In this document: one piece after another, positions 49,007 to 51,782 of the stretch | How the letters are laid out: each line of letters starts with the position of its first letter | Position numbering within the stretch: position 1 is the stretch's first letter | Assembly: GCA_903912485.1 (NCBI GenBank) | Contig: CAIWHR010000377.1 | Span: 1-51,782 of the forward strand | Reading direction: 5' to 3' | Source: an uncultured beta proteobacterium | Lineage (GTDB): Bacteria; Pseudomonadota; Gammaproteobacteria; Burkholderiales; Casimicrobiaceae | Length of the DNA: 51,782 nucleotides | Notes under the pieces: generated by a model | Databases searched by the model: none | What the model was told of the DNA's origin: nothing | Seen by the model: only the letters and a program-made list of their open reading frames with translations | Position numbers and translations under genes: made by a program

Positions 49007-49291
49007 CTGACCTCCCTGGCGCCAGGATGGCGGCCGTCGTGACGCGGCGAAGCGCTGTCGCATCGGCTTCGTCGGGTACGGCTTCATCCTAGCGCGGGGG
49101 CGTGCCCGCCCATCCCCGGAACAGCGATGACGAGCCCCGCCAATTGGGCCGCCACGGCCGCGTGGAGCGCCTGCCCGAGGCGGCGCAGGCAGCGGATGAC
49201 GAAGCGCCCTGCAGCGCCGAAAGCGCGGCCCCGGGCGGGCGCTTCGTGGCGGCAGCCGTCATAATGGCGGCTCCACAACCTGCCGACACCC

Positions 49292-50917
49292 ATGTATCAA
49301 AGCTACTTTGGGCTGGCCGAGGCGCCGTTCTCGATTGCGCCCGACCCGCGCTACCTCTTCCTGAGCCAGCGCCACCAGGAGGCGCTTGCGCACCTGCTCT
49401 ACGGAGTGAGCGGCGAAGGCGGGTTCGTCCTGCTCACCGGCGACGTCGGGGCGGGCAAGACGACCATCTGCCGCTGCCTGCTCGACCAGATTCCGGAATC
49501 CTGCGATGTCGCCTACATCTTCAACCCCAAGTTGACGGTGGACGAGTTGCTCTCGACCATCTGCGTCGAGTTCGGCATCGCCTGTCCGCCCGGCAATGCG
49601 AGCATCAAGGTGTTCGTCGACTGCCTCAACGAGCACCTGCTCGCGGCCAATGCGCGGGGCAGGCAGGCGGTGCTGATCATCGACGAGGCGCAGAACCTCT
49701 CGGCCGACGTGCTTGAGCAGATGCGGCTGCTCACCAATCTCGAGACCAATCAGCGCAAGCTGCTGCAGATCATCCTGCTCGGCCAGCCGGAGCTCGCCAC
49801 GATGCTGGCACGCCCGGAACTGCGGCAGCTGGCGCAGCGCATCGTCGCGCGCTATCACCTGGGCCCGCTGACCAAGACGGAGGTGGCCGCCTACGTGCGC
49901 CACCGCCTCGAAGTCGCCGGCACCACGCGCCAGCTCGTCCCTGCATCGCTGATGGGGCGCCTGTACCGGTTGAGCGGAGGCGTCCCACGCGTCATCAACG
50001 TCATATGCGATCGTGCGCTGCTGGGCGCGTTCGTGCAGGGCAAGGAGCGGATCGACGCGACCACGCTCGCGAAAGCAGCCCGTGAAGTGCTCCACCAGCC
50101 GGGAGTCCGGCGCGGCCGCAGGCAGCGCGCGCTTGCCGTCGGGCTGATCCTGGTCGCCGGCGCCGGGCTCGTGCTGCTGCTGAGTCGGCTCGGGCAGCGT
50201 GACAGCATCCCGCCCGCGCCGCCGACCGTCGCAGGACCCGCCGTCGATGCCGCGCAGTCCGAGCGGCCCGGCGCGAGCGCCGGCGCCGCCGTGGCAGCCG
50301 ACCCGGACTGGCCGGGCGAAGCACAGCGGTCGCGCAGCCAGGAGCTCGCCTACGCCGCCCTGTTTCGCGCGTGGGGCCTGGATTATCCGGGAGGCGACGC
50401 CTGCCGCGAAGCGGTGCGCCTGGGGCTGCGCTGTCGGGTCGCGCGGGGCGGGCTCGACGAGCTGCGCCGCCTGAACCGGCCCGCCGTGCTCGTGATGCGA
50501 AACCGCCGGGGGCAGGAGTTCCACGCGGCGCTCACCGGCCTCGACGACAACGGCGCCACTCTGGCGATGGGCCCGGAAGCGAGGAAGCTGTCGCTCGACG
50601 CTCTCGCTGATCGATGGTCGGGACACTACACGCTGCTGTGGCGCATGCCGCCGGACGCCAGCGAGACCATTCGACAGGGAGAGCGCGGGCCGGCCGTGGC
50701 ATGGCTTGGCCGGCAGCTCGCGCAGGCGCAGGGCCGGACGGTGGACGCAGGCACGGACCCGGTCTTCGACGAGGCCCTGGTGCGCCAGGTGAAGCAGTTC
50801 CAGCTCGCCGAGGGATTGATCCCCGATGGCGCCGTGGGACCGCAGACGCTCGTGCGCCTGAGCGGAATCGCGGACAAGACAGCGCCCAGACTCGTGCCGC
50901 AGGCCGGGGAACCCTGA
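49292..50917 (+). CDS. gspA: General secretion pathway protein A-like AAA ATPase with peptidoglycan-binding domain
   Basis: MYQSYFGLAEAPFSIAPDPRYLFLSQRHQEALAHLLYG; GDVGAGKTTICR; C-terminal PG-binding domain. Confidence 0.92.
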   Translation: MYQSYFGLAEAPFSIAPDPRYLFLSQRHQEALAHLLYGVSGEGGFVLLTGDVGAGKTTICRCLLDQIPESCDVAYIFNPKLTVDELLSTICVEFGIACPPGNASIKVFVDCLNEHLLAANARGRQAVLIIDEAQNLSADVLEQMRLLTNLETNQRKLLQIILLGQPELATMLARPELRQLAQRIVARYHLGPLTKTEVAAYVRHRLEVAGTTRQLVPASLMGRLYRLSGGVPRVINVICDRALLGAFVQGKERIDATTLAKAAREVLHQPGVRRGRRQRALAVGLILVAGAGLVLLLSRLGQRDSIPPAPPTVAGPAVDAAQSERPGASAGAAVAADPDWPGEAQRSRSQELAYAALFRAWGLDYPGGDACREAVRLGLRCRVARGGLDELRRLNRPAVLVMRNRRGQEFHAALTGLDDNGATLAMGPEARKLSLDALADRWSGHYTLLWRMPPDASETIRQGERGPAVAWLGRQLAQAQGRTVDAGTDPVFDEALVRQVKQFQLAEGLIPDGAVGPQTLVRLSGIADKTAPRLVPQAGEP

Positions 50918-50919
50918 CC

Positions 50920-51648
50920 ATGTCCTACATCCTCGACGCTCTGAAGAAATCCGAACAGCAGCGCCAACGCAGCGCCGCGCCGTCGCTCCTGGCCGCGCAG
51001 GTGGCCGACGCGGCGCCGCGCCAGCCCGCGGTTCTGATCTACGGCCTGGCCGTGGCAGCGCTTCTGGTGGTGGGCATTGGCATCGGGATGCTTCGTCCCT
51101 GGAAGGCCGAAGCGCCCGCACCGCAGCCGGTCGCGGTGAAGCCGCCCGAAGCGGTCTTGCCGCCGACACCGCCGGCGCCGGCGCCGGCACCCGCACAGGT
51201 CGAGATAACGATCAAGGCGGAGCGGCCGACACCGGCGCCGGCGACGCCGCCGGCCCCGTCGCCGGCAGGCGAGGTCGCCAAGGCGCAGGTGCCGGCGCCC
51301 GCAGCACCCGCGCAAACTGTCGCGCCCAGATCGGCAGCCGCCCCGGAGAACAAGGCGTCGTCGCCCGCGCCGGAAAAGTCCGCCGGCGCCCGCGCTGCGA
51401 ACGCCGCGCCGGAGCGCGCGCTGACGACGTTCGCCGAACTCCCGCCGTCGATTCAGCAGGAGATCCCGAAGCTGTCGATCCTGTTCCACATCTATTCGGG
51501 CACTCCCAAGGACCGTCTCGTCGGCATCAACGACCGCATACTGCACGAAGGCGAGTCGGTGGAGCCCGGCCTGGTGCTCGAGCAGATCACCCCCGACGGA
51601 ATGATCCTGACCTACAAGGGCTACCGATTCCTGCGCGGCCCCCGCTAG
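50920..51648 (+). CDS. gspB: General secretion pathway protein B-like
   Basis: MSYILDALKKSEQQRQR N-terminus, TM, Pro/Ala linker, C-terminal GspB domain. Confidence 0.9.
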   Translation: MSYILDALKKSEQQRQRSAAPSLLAAQVADAAPRQPAVLIYGLAVAALLVVGIGIGMLRPWKAEAPAPQPVAVKPPEAVLPPTPPAPAPAPAQVEITIKAERPTPAPATPPAPSPAGEVAKAQVPAPAAPAQTVAPRSAAAPENKASSPAPEKSAGARAANAAPERALTTFAELPPSIQQEIPKLSILFHIYSGTPKDRLVGINDRILHEGESVEPGLVLEQITPDGMILTYKGYRFLRGPR

Positions 51649-51782
51649 GAGTCTGGGCGGCAGAATTTACGGAAGCCGCCCATTGACGGTGACACCGCAT
51701 CCGGCGGCGCCTGAACGCTGCGCTGGGCCGCCGCGATGGTTGCCATCGGTCTGATCGGCGCGGGATGGACCGCCGACGGGTA

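Noticed and set aside
51140-51260. GCCGGC-rich tandem-like repeats
   Set aside because: Encodes the Pro/Ala linker of GspB; ordinary low complexity.

Overview
High-GC (probably betaproteobacterial) chromosomal segment. An integrated element of about 16.6 kb (about 2904-19521) sits at the 3' end of a tRNA-Lys(TTT) gene. Its ends are exact 47-bp direct repeats of the tRNA 3' end. It carries a tyrosine integrase, an excisionase-like protein, a ParB-like protein, a primase/NTPase, and a cargo zone of secreted or CTERM-tailed proteins plus a periplasmic ClpP-like protein. No capsid, tail or conjugation genes were recognised. Immediately past the right repeat is what looks like a second, decayed element. 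It encodes an unusual tyrosine recombinase with a C-terminal HigA-like antitoxin domain, followed by an ISL3-type transposase remnant, a ParDE module with a palindromic operator, and a 5'-truncated Calx-beta gene. Both integrases have 11-bp-phased repeats nearby (GGGACACT for element 1, TGGCACA for element 2) that look like recombinase arm sites. The element also holds a pseudogene whose frame is broken by a 7-bp tandem repeat, a 1-nt insertion and a 14-bp tandem duplication. Two of its secreted-protein genes share a conserved upstream block. The flanking chromosome includes an ECF sigma/anti-sigma pair, a ynbABCD-like lipid operon in the order A-C-D-B, a sensor kinase/response regulator/cyclase cluster, a MacAB-like ABC exporter, an SbtA-like transporter with a divergent LysR regulator, a serine hydrolase, a GST-like protein and gspA-gspB. 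All calls come from reading the sequence and supplied ORFs; no database search was run.
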